From Skeletonema tropicum (lineage: Eukaryota > Bacillariophyta > Thalassiosirophyceae > Thalassiosirales > Thalassiosiraceae): 64,000 nt of DNA. The notes below the pieces were generated by a model, which did not search any database, was not told where the DNA came from, and saw only the letters and a list, made by a program, of their open reading frames with translations. The stretch lies in contig CM074149.1 in assembly GCA_037178625.1 (NCBI GenBank), positions 434,001 to 498,000 on the forward strand, in the 5' to 3' direction. How positions within the stretch are numbered: the first letter of the stretch is position 1; each line of letters begins with the position of its first letter. Positions 10,312 to 20,407 of this stretch are shown here, piece after piece. The position numbers and the translations under genes are program-made.

Positions 10312-10915
10312 CAGTGGGTCCATCTATATTGCCCGCCGTGAGTATTGCCCGTCCATGGATATTGCCCGTTTCGGAAGCTGATCACACCCTTCTCGTATCA
10401 CTGGCTTCCCCGCTTCTCCTGAGAAGGGAGAAGAGCCAGCCAAGCGCAGCCAGCCACACGATGTCCATGACCATGACCATGACTCTCGTGCCTCCGTAGC
10501 ATTACATACATAATACAGTGAGAAATTAATAAAGTAAAACGACAATGAGTCCTCCGAGATGTGCTGCGGGCGATTATTGTGGCATGGATGGCCTCCCCTT
10601 GCCGCCTGAAGGGAGCAGGGATTCGAGACACTTTTGTCTTCGTTGCGGACATCAGAAGCATGCGCCGTGTGGGCACCAATTTGATGAGTTGCGAAATAAC
10701 GAAGAACAATACAAAGATATCCTTGATGTCATTGCGCCTACAGAGAAAGGTGATCGACCTGAACAAGTGATTGGTTGTATGTACATACATAGGTACTGTA
10801 ACATATAGTACCCCTACTTACGCTTATTTACCCTGGTTTTGGTTATTGCCCGTCCATGGATATTGCCCGCTCCCGTCAGAGGACACACCAGCGGGCAATA
10901 TAGGTGGACCCACTG
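10312..10915. mobile_element. 604-bp TIR element nested in MITE A, TA target site
   Basis: CAGTGGGTCCATCTATATTG at 10312 is inverted at 10896-10915 with one mismatch. TA flanks both sides (10310-10311 and 10916-10917). The sister MITEs (39555-39566) read CAAATATCTAC without interruption, proving insertion at TA. Subterminal ATTGCCCGTCCATGG is repeated at both ends. It carries only a short coding remnant, so it is a non-autonomous derivative of a TA-targeting transposon. Confidence 0.88.
10545..10808 (+). pseudogene. N-terminal zinc-binding fragment of a transposase-type protein
   Basis: 87-codon frame. Near its start are C-A-A-G-x(2)-C and then C-x(2)-C-G-x-Q-x-H-A-x-C-x-H. The same two blocks, in the same order and at the same distance from the Met, open the MULE transposase at 50529. 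This is therefore likely to be the leftover first exon of a parental transposon gene, kept when the 604-bp element lost its interior. It contains no catalytic domain. It could also be a captured host zinc-finger exon. Confidence 0.5.
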
Positions 10916-10944
10916 TATCTACTTTTTTGTGGGACAGAGGGATA

Positions 10945-11035
10945 TTCAAATTCGACTTGCAAACTGAACTCAAATGAACAGTAACATCGGAGTAATTGTA
11001 GAGGCGATACTGAAAGGCCTCTTTTACTGAAATGC
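10945..11035. promoter_or_regulatory. Distal part of the upstream region of ankyrin gene 2
   Basis: AACATCGGAGTAATT and GGCCTCTTTTACTGAAATGC match 29117-29173, the distal upstream region of ankyrin copy 3. The match stops at 11035 and resumes at 16295, so the region was split by the insert between those points. Confidence 0.6.
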
Positions 11036-13559
11036 TGGTCCCGATTCAGATCGTTACTATCATGGCGACCCTCATGCTTGAGAACCTTCAACGTCAAACA
11101 TAAACTCTCATTTATATCATTTTTATCTCTAAGATCGATTGGGGAAAGCGACCCGCTTTTCTCATTCCTTTCATCGGTTGCAAGTAAGTGAGGTCTGTAA
11201 ACTGTGGCTTGCATTTAATAGTTGATCCGGGCAGGGTAGCGCGGAAAATCACAAGGGCTAGGCCTTACCCTAGTCCCCACGAAGATGGTGATTCCAGGAA
11301 CTACGGCGGGCGCCTCGGGCGTCCCGGTGTTTCACTGCTCAACCCGATGCGTACAGCATCAGTTTTAACCTTCACTCTGGCTTAACAACCAATAAAATTT
11401 CGGAACTTGAAAGCTTCGAATCAATACCCCTCCGGACCTTACAGATTCTGGGAATGCCGCAAGAATACCTTGGTCTCAAACAGACCATTCATGTAAACGC
11501 CACTTATTGTGCGGACTAATTTCTTGGTTCTTGGTGAAGGAGATAATCTGTGCCTGCGGCCAACCTTACCCTTAACCTCTTTGAGGGGGGAGGTTGTGAT
11601 TCCATAATGCAGCACGATGAAACTCGTACACAGAATGCTTGGCCCTTCAAACAGGCCCTATGCTCGGCTAACCGTATCTAGCCCTTCACCTGCAAGAAAA
11701 TTGATCAGCAATAAGAAGCATTGTTAGTAATCAAGAGTTGTGATTCTTGCAATTTTCCTTCTTTACCATAAATTGACAAGGTCGATGCTGGTATCAGCCA
11801 CCTTGCTCTATACAGCCGTCGTCTCGTAATCACAGAGCTACATAAGCTGTGACCATTCATAATTATCAACCATGGTACACCCAAGCACCTGGTTGTTCGC
11901 GGCTCCAGGTACCTCAGTTCCATTTCCATCATGGCAGCCTCCTCCTAATCCTCTGTTCATCTTCGCAAACAAGGAACCTTCCATCTATCCTTCCTCATTG
12001 ACCCGCCTGACCGATCCCACATTCTAGTACTGCTATGTATCTGTCCCTCACAGCTAAATTGCGCTCGCCCCTCAATCAATTTGGCAGAGTTGACTTTTAC
12101 CTCCCAGTGATAACATATCCTGTAAGGTGTCATTACCGCCGTTATATTCAGAGCTCGTTCAGATAAAGGTGAAGGAGGCCAAGGGAGCCTCATCCAGTAC
12201 GCACTGGTGAAAACAACAACAAGTTGCACGAATTCGGCAGCACGCTTCCTCATCGCGTCGCAGCATGTACAACATAACCCTCGTCCACATCAGAAGCAAA
12301 TAAGCGATGGAAGTCTTTGCCCCAGAGGTTCAATCCATCAGCATTCGAGGCATCCACTTTAGAATACCATAATCCGGGACCAAGTCCCAAGAGTCTCGTA
12401 GCTTGCTCAAGAGCCGCATAACGCTCTTCCACAAAACGTCATTACCATTACACATGGGTGAACGACGTTTAGCCTTGTACCACCGTTCCCAATGTCTTCG
12501 TGAAAGTTAGTGACTTGCTCACCAAAACTCTGCATCTCCTTTACGTGGCAACTGTCCAGTGCCAAACTGGTAACGGACAAGATAATCCAATCCCCTTAAT
12601 GATAGATGTAAATCATCTTCCCTACTTGCTTGGAGACAACCATCTATAGGTGGCCATCCCCTCCGGCTCCCGATCCGACGCCTGTTCCAACCTAGCCTTA
12701 TTGAAGAAGGACAGATGTCGAAATCATGCATACCTCTCGAGGGCACTGGGCGTATAACTAGGGGTCATTACCCTCAGCCCACAAACACTGAACAGTTGTA
12801 CAATCGCTGCTATGACACTACATTTCCAATGCGTCGCTGATCCTATCGCAGATGAGCGTTATGACGCAGGTAGATGTGGAGATGCCCAACGCCGTGGTGA
12901 ATGTTTGCAACACTGCTATCTCCTAATGGCGAATGCCATGCAATTCCAAACCGCATGGAAGTCACTAGAGATGAAGCGGAATATGTACTAGAGTGGGTAC
13001 CCGCCTGCATCACAACTGACACGAGACTTAGTACCTCTACCTAGCATTCAATCAGTCGTCCACAACTTCTTCATTGTGCAGCAACTTCCGCCAAGGCTGG
13101 ACATCCCCATGAGAGTGATCGTCAGTCTCCACTTCAGTAGTTGCTTACGATGGCAACTCCACCATCACGGGAGTCAATATCTTCCGAATAACAGTAGTTT
13201 ATGAACATCCCAAAATAAGCTGTCGGATCAACTACTGCAGAGGATCTTATTGCGTCACACAAACACCGCAGGTGCTCCCCCTCCGGCACCCCAACCAACA
13301 TTCATCCTCAACTATCATACACCCATGCATTAATCCTGTTGATCGTTGAAGCTGTGCCCCAGCCAGCACTGTTGTCGATATCTTCCGAAAAGCAGTAGTT
13401 CGTGATCTTTGATCAACGACTGCAGAGGATCTTGTTGCGTCACCCAAACACCGCAGGTGACTCCCCCTCGGCATCCCAACTAACATCTAACCTTAACTAT
13501 CGTACATTCATACCTTACTCCTGCTGATCGTTGAGGCAGTGCTATCTCCGTACAAATAA

Positions 13560-14630
13560 GCCATGCAGTTCCAAACCGCATGGTGTCATTGGAGATCCAT
13601 CGCAACAATCAGTTCCCGCTTCACAGTCTCTCCATACACAAGAGATGGAGGCCCTCTACTAGCTTTTGGGCGGTAGTGGGACCCCGGAGACACGGACCTC
13701 TCATCTTTTGTAAGTACGAGAGCACATGGTAGAAGACTGATTAATTGAGCAAGACGATCGCACATCGATACAACATCCATCATCTCCGTCCCCCCCATCA
13801 GTAAAAATATCTCAGCATATCTTCAACAAAAGATGGTCCGATACAAGCTGTACATAATATTCAGCTTTGCTGGAGAACCACCCGCCAAAGACTAACACTC
13901 CAGCTCGATGGAGAACTTCCACAGACGATGCCCTCTCCTCTAATCATCCGTCCTCCTTCCCCACCGGTATTTTGATCTCCGTACAGATAAGCCATGCAGT
14001 TCCAAACCGCATGGTGTCATTGGAGATCCATCGCAATAATCAATTCCTGCTTCACAGTCACTCCCTATACACAAGAGGAAGGCCCGCTACTAGCTGTTGG
14101 GCAGCAGTGGAACCCCGGAAACACGAACCTCTCATCTTGTGTAAGTAAGGGAGCACATGGTAGAAGAGTCTTGAATTAAAGAAGCAGCAAGTAACTATGC
14201 AGCGTGCACATGTTCGTCAGCAGCATCTTCCCCCGAAGATAGGTAAGCAGGCGTAGGCAACCCTCTCACTATGTGACCGGGTTGTTGCTTCCGTGGAGGA
14301 CAGATTGGTAGGGCAACCGCTGAAGAACTCTTTGGCATCTGATAAAACGTGTGGATGGGTGGCCTGCGTAGGCAGCACATGTGGCACCGATGGTCCGAGT
14401 AGGGAAGACAGAGCCTCGGTCTCCCATCGATACAACATCCATCATCCCATCCCCCCATCAGTAAAAGATATCTCAGCATATCTTCCACAAAGGATAGTCC
14501 GTGACAAGCTGTACATAATATTCAGCTTGGCTGGAAAACCATCCGCCAATGACCAACACTCCAGCTTGATGGAGAACTTCCACAGACGGTGCCCCTCTCT
14601 CTAGGCATCCGTCCTTCCCCCACCGGTAAA
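13560..14630. repeat. Two diverged direct repeats of about 410 and 640 bp
   Basis: CCATGCAGTTCCAAACCGCATGG starts both copies (13561 and 13992), and they stay alignable to CTTCCCCACCGGTA-like ends at about 13968 and 14628. The second copy has an extra ~210 bp at about 14180-14390. A related phrase at 12938 and a ~190-bp pair at about 13190-13550 (CTGCAGAGGATCTT...GTTGATCGTTGA) extend the array. No reading frame is conserved between copies, so the repeat is probably non-coding. Confidence 0.75.
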
Positions 14631-15105
14631 ATCAAATAAAATACAACCCCCACGGATGAAAATGAATAGAACAAAAAACCGCACCAACAACCTGGCCCCC
14701 CCGTGCAATGTAGTGGTAGCGGGGGTGGTGAAGAAGTAGATGGTTAAGAGAGTGCGTAAGTCGAAGTGGGTAAAACCCGCGCATCGAACGCAACGCTCAG
14801 AATCTCTGTATAGACTGGGCTTCAGGCAGTCCCTGATCGAGGGGCCCGCCTCAAGCTATCTATTGAGATTCCATCCCCGGTGAACTAGTTGTGTTCCATA
14901 ACTGAATCCATGTTGATGTATTTTGACTCCAAAAGAAGTGAGCATTCATGCTCTCCATTGGATCGAGGTGCGTATCAGTCAGATTCAAATCGAAGCGGTC
15001 TTGTAAAGGCGCAACACGTTTCTCGTTTCCGATTCGTCTCTCTCACTCATCCACGCCTCTTACATCACATGGTTCCATTTCTTTGGCTCCCAGTTATCGT
15101 GTCTG

Positions 15106-15206
15106 TGTAGCAGCGATGCGGATTGCATGGTGATCAAACAAACACACTGAGTTAGTTTAGGCTACGATTTTGTTTGTTTGTGGAGACACGACAGACCGCA
15201 TCATCA
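15106..15206 (-). repeat. 3' LTR of TRIM (101 bp)
   Basis: TGTAGCAGCGATGCGG...CCGCATCATCA on the plus strand. It matches the 5' LTR at 16148-16248 at every base I compared and lies next to the polypurine tract. Confidence 0.92.
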
Positions 15207-16129
15207 TCCCCCATCTTTGCTGTCAACTGAGGAGTCAAGGTTGGAATACCTTGCGGATAATCGAAGGAGATGCAAAGAACTATGATAGGACATGAAATGG
15301 GAAGAAGTCCGTTGAATAGCTGTCAATACATCTGCTTAAATGCCCCTCAGAAATAATAAAATGTTCGTCAGGGAATAAAATGTTGTGTGCCATGTCTCCC
15401 ACTTTCGATAGCAGTGCTCCGTCCACAGGCAATCGAACAAAAATAAAATAAAAATTTTATACCTTGGCCGTTGATCAGACGCCAAGGAACCAATTATGGA
15501 TCCAATCGACAATTGGTAGGAGTGGTTGTTGTTGGGTGAGAAATCTTCACTTGTGTCGAGCGATAATGAGGTTGTCGAAGCAGGTGGCTCATATCCCCCA
15601 TCTGGTATTATCGGTGCGTATCAAACTGTTCGAGCAATAGCGGCCTCCAAACGCCATGCAGGAGGAGTATGATAAGTTCACGACGGTGTAATGTCGGAGG
15701 TCACACTCCGACGATGGGACTCCTGTGTAGGAAGGGCGGAGGAACAACGATGACGTTGTGAAAATATCTCGGATGCGTTAGCAGTCGACTGCAGAGGAAG
15801 TGGCTCGGATCCAACTGCTGCTGACTTCCCCCATACGTGAATACATGGAGGGCAATGGACCGCACGTCTAGCGGAGCGGCTGGTGTCACATCCACGTCAG
15901 TAGACTGGACATACAATCTGTTCATATGTGTTTCTCGTTTCTTTGTTTGGTACGATCGGAACATTTGATACGATCGAAACAGAGCAGCCCCTCTCAATCC
16001 ATGTCCATTCACGAGAGATGCTGCTTTATTCTTCAGTGTAAAGTAATCCTCATAATAATTCTATTCGTTACATCTATTGATCAATAATAAGCTCAATTGT
16101 TAGCTAGATTGGACAGCTGGTCCAAGCCC

Positions 16130-16147
16130 GTAGTGGGCTCATGAACC
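16130..16147 (-). promoter_or_regulatory. Candidate half-tRNA primer-binding site of TRIM
   Basis: The plus strand here reads GTAGTGGGCTCATGAACC and abuts the 5' LTR. It resembles the anticodon arm of eukaryotic initiator tRNA-Met (GGGC-T/C-CAT-AACC), with one extra G. On the element's sense strand it is complementary to that tRNA. Copia of Drosophila and Ty5 use a half initiator tRNA in this way, so the same priming is plausible here. This is inference. Confidence 0.5.
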
Positions 16148-16248
16148 TGTAGCAGCGATGCGGATTGCATGGTGATCAAACAAACACACTGAGTTAGTTT
16201 AGGCTACGATTTTGTTTGTTTGTGGAGACACGACAGACCGCATCATCA
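16148..16248 (-). repeat. 5' LTR of TRIM (101 bp)
   Basis: Matches 15106-15206 along its whole length and is followed by the target duplication GTCTG at 16249-16253. Confidence 0.92.
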
Positions 16249-16294
16249 GTCTGCCTGACTCTTGGACCACTTTAGCTCGAATAGCACGCACAGG

Positions 16295-16489
16295 GCGCTA
16301 CTGAAGGCATTGTGACCTTGCTCATCGCCTGATTCTTCTCGCGAAGTCGCACCGTCATCGCCGGCTGGCTGGCACTTTTGCTTGACTCAAACACCACCAG
16401 CCACCAGTGCTGAGTCTTTCAAGAGACTCAGACATGTGTCTGAAAATCCTATGGAGGGTGTCAAAACACGTCGTCAGCTGGGCTCTATA
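16295..16489. promoter_or_regulatory. Middle part of ankyrin gene 2 upstream region
   Basis: Matches 29174-29361: CATTGTGACCTTGCTCATCG, TCTCGCGAAGTCGCACC and ACTCAGACATGTGTCTGAAA, ending in GGGCTCTATA. It is cut from the rest of the promoter (19454 onward) by the 2,964-bp element. The palindromic TCAGACATGTGTCTGA is also part of the MITE at 57456, so an old MITE copy may be built into this promoter. Confidence 0.6.
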
Positions 16490-17040
16490 AGCGATTGCGG
16501 TCGGTTTGAAAAGTACTAATTCCTATCGTACATACTCACGTGGAGAAATTGGTGTTTCGGTCAAAAAATCCCCTCACCCCCAACCACACAAAAACACCAT
16601 ACACCATGATGGCCGCCTTTGTTAGTAGGTTTGCTTCCACTGTGGCAGTACTATCAAAATACAGGGCACCGTCAGTAACTACTGCACTTTTGGGCCGCTA
16701 ATAATAGCTGTCTAAAGTGGGCATCTATACACTCAATCTCAACAAAACACCATGGAGTACAAATATTACTTCTAGTGCAAAGGCATTGGGGCTTCTTGAT
16801 GTTAACGTTGGCATGGCCCCAGTGGATCATATCATCAAGCATTACAGAAAAGTTTTGGCTAAGTCGTCTTGGGGTCTACGTTATCTGTCACCCTGGAGAA
16901 AGCTACTTCGCACGTGTGTCGGAGCACGGGAACCGACGGAGCTTGCAAATAGTCGATCTGACACCCTCTCTGTTGTTGCTGTAAATTGCTTCCTACCAAT
17001 CAAGAACTTTGGCGTCAATTGCCTGTTAATATTGGAATGA

Positions 17041-18120
17041 AATCGTGCATTTTCTAGAAGCCGCGGTGGGATAGCATGTCCCATCCCTTTGGACTGTCCT
17101 CAGATGTGGCCGCCAAAGTAACTCCACTATTACAGTCTCAGACACTCGTGCCAGAAATGACCCATCGGTGTGCACCAAGATATACACCGTACAGCACGCG
17201 CATGTACTTTGTCTGAGTAGGACGCTCGGCTGAGGAGATAATTCTTTCTAGGGGTGTTTATTGGAAAAGTAGCAAGTCAGTGTACGACGATTGAATGTCA
17301 AGCAGGGGAGAGTGCTGAGTGATACTCGACATTCTCAGGATGGCTTAGAAGTGGTCAGTAATAACACTGAGTTGTCAGTAGCTTGTGAAGTTTGCGGTAG
17401 ATGTTACGACGAACGGGTGCGGGGTGATTGCGACTTGGATGAAGGTCGTATGATGAGACATAACAATGTCAAGCGAGGGAGAGTGATTGATTAGCTCGAC
17501 ATTCTCATGCTTGAATGCATGGGTGGTGCTGGAGGTTATATTCAGCATAGCAGTATTGACGTTATTTAATCCGTTATACAATACTTCATATTGCTCTTGG
17601 TAATATGAGAAGTTTGGTGTTGAAAAGAAGGGTGTTGATAGAGAGCGTGGGTGGAAGATAGTGGGGCTTAGATACTTATTCAGTCTGTGTAGGAACTGCC
17701 AAGATGGAAGGTGAGATGTCTTGTGATGATCTTAGAGATAAAGTGAACCCCAAGTTTGAATAGCGACGTGTAATCTTGTCTTCCACTCACGATGGTGCAT
17801 ATTAACACAACTACGCTTTGTCCTCTTCCGCAGCCATTCTTTGACTCTGTTTCTTCTCGGCGTGCGTCTTACAAACAAGTCAAACGACGTTTGACCAAAG
17901 ATCCGTGCGTCTTGCACAAGCCAAACGACATTGTGCATGCGATGGTCTTTGCGCATTCATGCCCACCTATTCCGACTAGTATGAAATTCAAGAAGTGGTG
18001 CCCACGCAAAGAATAGAAAAGATGAGGGATGCCAACGAAGCAGATGAAGTTGACGCATAGAAAGAGACGTGAAACAGAAGATGGATGAGGATATGAATTG
18101 CATCGATATTATTTATCAGA
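17041..18120. other. Interior of TIR element without a recognisable gene
   Basis: No gene is seen. AATGTCAAG...GGGAGAGTG...CTCGACATTCTCA occurs twice (about 17293-17340 and 17465-17508) as a pair of similar hairpins. The plus frame 17792-18016 is unsupported. Confidence 0.4.
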
Positions 18121-18443
18121 TGTTGCATGATACATGATACACACAGGACACAGAGTAACGTGCAGATGAAATAAGTAGGGTAAATTTAAAGTACGTCTGG
18201 TGGATCCTCCCAGAGGCGGCATTATCTGTGGTAAGTGATAACGAACGTTGCTGTATCAGCTTTACTTCCCCAGATCGCAGTCCGTAGTGATGCAGATGTA
18301 ACGGCGAAGATGCTAGAGCCAACCAACCTGTGACTAATGGGAAGGGAAATAAGAGTAGGAAGAAGAAACTGGAGAGCAACAAGTTCACCTCGAGTGGGTC
18401 AAAGACAAAGATTTACTCAGGCACAACCCATTCCCTGTGACAT
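18121..18443 (-). repeat. Candidate gypsy LTR remnant
   Basis: Begins TGTTGCATGATACATG and ends CCCTGTGACA on the plus strand, so the ends are TG...CA. It is directly followed by TTCTCCCCCGAG, which on the minus strand is a polypurine tract like that of the intact gypsy element (20747-20758). Together with the pol fragment to the right, this fits the 3' end of an older minus-strand gypsy element. The second LTR is missing, so the boundaries are tentative. Confidence 0.45.
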
Positions 18444-18666
18444 TCTCCCCCGAGCTGTGCACAAAACGAGATCTTAAAGAAAGGAAAACCAACCGGCAAA
18501 AAAACCTCCGTGAAGCATCCAACAGATCACAATCTTATCGAATTTAATTCATCGGCATTGCATAAGACTTTCAAATAACATAGATTTCGCTCAATAGCAT
18601 AAACGACCAATCTCTCGAGAACCCCTTTCCCAAGGATTGCATCCTGTACAAAGGCATATTACGATT

Positions 18667-19060
18667 TCATTCTTCATGTACAGAACTCCCATCTCCGTCG
18701 CTTTCGAAGTAGGGTGCCAATCTTCGAACATTGAGACGCTCATTAATAGCACCTCGTTGCAGTCGCACTGTTCCATTCGTAAACACTTGACTAACCTCAT
18801 AAGGACCATCATGTACATCCTCCGGCTTCGGAAGATGGCTCCCGTCAGTTGCCTTGATGATCATGGCTTTCTGACCGACAGTATAGTCGTAGGGAACTCG
18901 ACGCTTGTTTTCACGTATATCGTCGTATATTGGAACGATCCACCAGCTGCTGACGGCGCCTGCCCACTTGAGACCTCATACCAATCGCAAAGTAATGGTA
19001 TATCAAATAACATGTCTCTACCGAAGATCGCTTGGCCTGGTGACGCCCGCAACACCGAAT
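18667..19060 (-). pseudogene. Degraded gypsy integrase C-terminal fragment
   Basis: Two short minus-strand frames match the C-terminus of the intact gypsy polyprotein at 21038-24664. One has PGQAIFGRDMLFDIP (compare PGEAIFGRDMLFDIP, residues 1091-1105). The other has VFTNGTVRLQRGAINERLNV (compare VFTNGTVRIQRGSVNERINI). Frameshifts separate them near 18860, and protease, RT and the integrase core are absent. It is clearly older than and distinct from the intact element, not a recent truncation of it. Confidence 0.85.
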
Positions 19061-19453
19061 GACGCGCGTACTCCTTATTATTCTTATCCCATTGATTATG
19101 TTGGTATTGATATCAATGGGAGGCGGCACAACGCTGGGTGGTTAAGCCTCCTATTCTTTCGATGTCATCTACCCTCCACCAAGGCCACCGGACACATCTA
19201 AGCATGTGTCAGATTGAAGGTCTTGACGCTCCGTAGGTATTGAAACTGACTCTGCGGCGATACAATACTTTGTTTTAGTGAGCGTCTTAATAAGTATTCC
19301 ATGTATTGCGGCCGCTATGGTGATGGCCGAGGACACAGGATGGGCATTAAGTACAACTAAAACAACAACATCATGGTGTGTTGTGTTGTGGCGGGTGGTT
19401 GGGATTTTTGACCGAAACACCGATTTCCCCTTTTCTCGTGGACCGCAATCGCT

Positions 19454-19665
19454 TATATATCCGGCCGAGGAGGAGGCCTTTGCTTTGCGGTACATCACGA
19501 TTAGGTCTCTTTTGGTAGGGGCTCGCTTTAAGTATTCATTTGGTGAGCAGTATCCTATATATAAGAAACATTCATGTGAACATAAAAAATGGAATACTCC
19601 AAGCAACAAACTTCAGTACACACATCGAATATAACGAGTACAATACATCACACGATAAAAACAAC
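19454..19665 (+). promoter_or_regulatory. Proximal promoter and 5' leader of ankyrin gene 2
   Basis: ATATATCCGGCCGAGGAGGAGG followed by CTTTGCGGTACATCACGATT, conserved at 29360, 39688 and 63178. In this copy the sequence before ATATAT has been replaced by the 2,964-bp element. The leader AAAAATGGAATACTCCAAGCA is shared with copies 3, 4 and 5. Confidence 0.55.
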
Positions 19666-20328
19666 ATGACCAGCTCCATAGTAAAGAAATCGATAGCACT
19701 TCTCCTTAGCATTATCGAGTTGAAAGATTGGCAAAGCTTCGAGGAACTTGCTCTTTCTAACCCCACTATCTTCCGAACTCTATGCGAGGACATCGCTGGA
19801 TGTGAAGAGTTCCACGGTATGACTCTACTTCATGCTGTAGCGAGATTCGATGCACCCCTGACCGTTGTCGCCAAGATGATCGAGATTTGCCCCGATCTCC
19901 CATCTGCTACCGATTGCCTGGGCAGGACTCCCCTTCACGTGGCTGCTGGTCTAGGAGCGTCACCGGATGTGATCAAGCTCATCGCCCATTCGTGGCCGGC
20001 TGCATGCATCTCACCGGACGAAGATGGAAAGACTCCGTTACATTTTGCTTGCGACACTTCTTGTGAGCTGTTTGCGGACGATTCTAACAACAAGACCCCT
20101 TCACGAGAAGTACCGAATCATGATTCTATCCGCTACTTGCTGTCAGTGTGTCTCCATGCAGCCGCAATGGAAGACTTTGACGAAATGAGTCCTTTGGAAT
20201 ACGCCATTCTGAGTGATGCTGAGATAGACACTGTCAAGTTGTTACAGCTTGCGGTATCGGTGGAGATACAGTCGCGATCGAAATCGAGTAGTCGTCTAGC
20301 CAATGCTTTGCCAGTTTCTGTGAGGTGA
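19666..20328 (+). CDS. Small ankyrin-repeat protein, copy 2
   Basis: 220 aa from the conserved MTSSIV start; a longer in-frame start at 19540 exists but its extension is 5' leader in the other copies. Differences from copy 1 include VKK for VMK, ELKDWQSFEELA for ESKDWQSLEEIA and a C-terminus ending VSVR. The three good ankyrin repeats are unchanged. Its promoter is broken up by two large insertions and its 3' flank holds the gypsy element 80 bp after the stop, so expression is doubtful although the frame is intact. Confidence 0.85.
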   Translation: MTSSIVKKSIALLLSIIELKDWQSFEELALSNPTIFRTLCEDIAGCEEFHGMTLLHAVARFDAPLTVVAKMIEICPDLPSATDCLGRTPLHVAAGLGASPDVIKLIAHSWPAACISPDEDGKTPLHFACDTSCELFADDSNNKTPSREVPNHDSIRYLLSVCLHAAAMEDFDEMSPLEYAILSDAEIDTVKLLQLAVSVEIQSRSKSSSRLANALPVSVR

Positions 20329-20407
20329 GAGCATGAATAGGCCTAGGATATGATAGAATGTTGAAATAGTTTATAGTAGACCTGCTTAGAATTTTAAAGT
20401 AGACCAG

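Larger units (their letters stand above)
9986..10942. mobile_element. Stowaway-like MITE A, interrupted by a second element
   Basis: Left end CTCCCTCTGTCCCACAAAAA and right end TTTTTTGTGGGACAGAGGGA form a terminal inverted repeat of about 30 bp. TA flanks both sides (9984-9985 and 10943-10944). After removing the nested 604-bp element and its TA duplication, the MITE is 351 bp. The same family occurs at 38886 and 62377. The ends closely resemble the plant Stowaway consensus (CTCCCTCCGTCCCA...), a group mobilised by Tc1/mariner transposases. It starts 46 bp after the Tc1-like element. Confidence 0.9.
15106..16248 (-). mobile_element. TRIM: 1,143-bp miniature LTR retrotransposon
   Basis: Two 101-bp direct repeats (15106-15206 and 16148-16248) appear identical. 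They start with TG and end with CA. The element is flanked by a 5-bp duplication GTCTG (15101-15105 and 16249-16253). A polypurine tract (minus strand AAGATGGGGGA) adjoins the left LTR, so the element reads on the minus strand. The 941-bp interior has no long frame; hence it is non-autonomous. Each LTR has an internal inverted pair GATGCGG/CCGCATC. Confidence 0.92.
11036..16294. mobile_element. Unidentified 5.3-kb insert in ankyrin upstream region
   Basis: The insert is defined by comparison: the sister locus runs TGAAATGCTGCTACTGAAGG without a break at 29164-29183. I see no inverted or direct terminal repeats and no convincing gene. One block (11225-11345) is GC-rich, and 12938-14629 is a decayed repeat array. 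The minus frame 11957-12253 is not convincingly similar to anything. It also hosts the younger TRIM at 15106-16248. It may be a degenerate retroelement or captured non-repetitive DNA. Confidence 0.55.
16490..19453. mobile_element. 2,964-bp TIR element inserted in ankyrin TATA-like block
   Basis: AGCGATTGCGGTC at 16490 is inverted exactly at 19441-19453. After an indel the inverted similarity continues as GGTGTTTCGGTCAAAAA and AACCAC...CACCATGATG, giving TIRs of about 130-150 bp. The sister promoters (29356, 39684) run CTCTATATATCCGGCC without interruption, so the target was the TATATA run. The duplication is TA or TATA and cannot be resolved. No intact transposase is present; the interior holds an old gypsy fragment. 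The frame 16717-17040 is not recognised. Confidence 0.75.

Noticed and set aside
11957..12253. 98-codon minus frame with weak resemblance to a copia integrase end (MTPYRICYHW)
   Set aside because: Only a few residues fit, and no further integrase or RT motifs are found nearby.
13560..14630. Direct repeats as an LTR pair
   Set aside because: Too diverged, unequal in length, nearly adjacent, and lacking TG...CA ends or target duplication.
16717..17040. 107-codon plus frame in the 2,964-bp element
   Set aside because: No motif recognised, no second copy for comparison, and overlapping frames of similar length.
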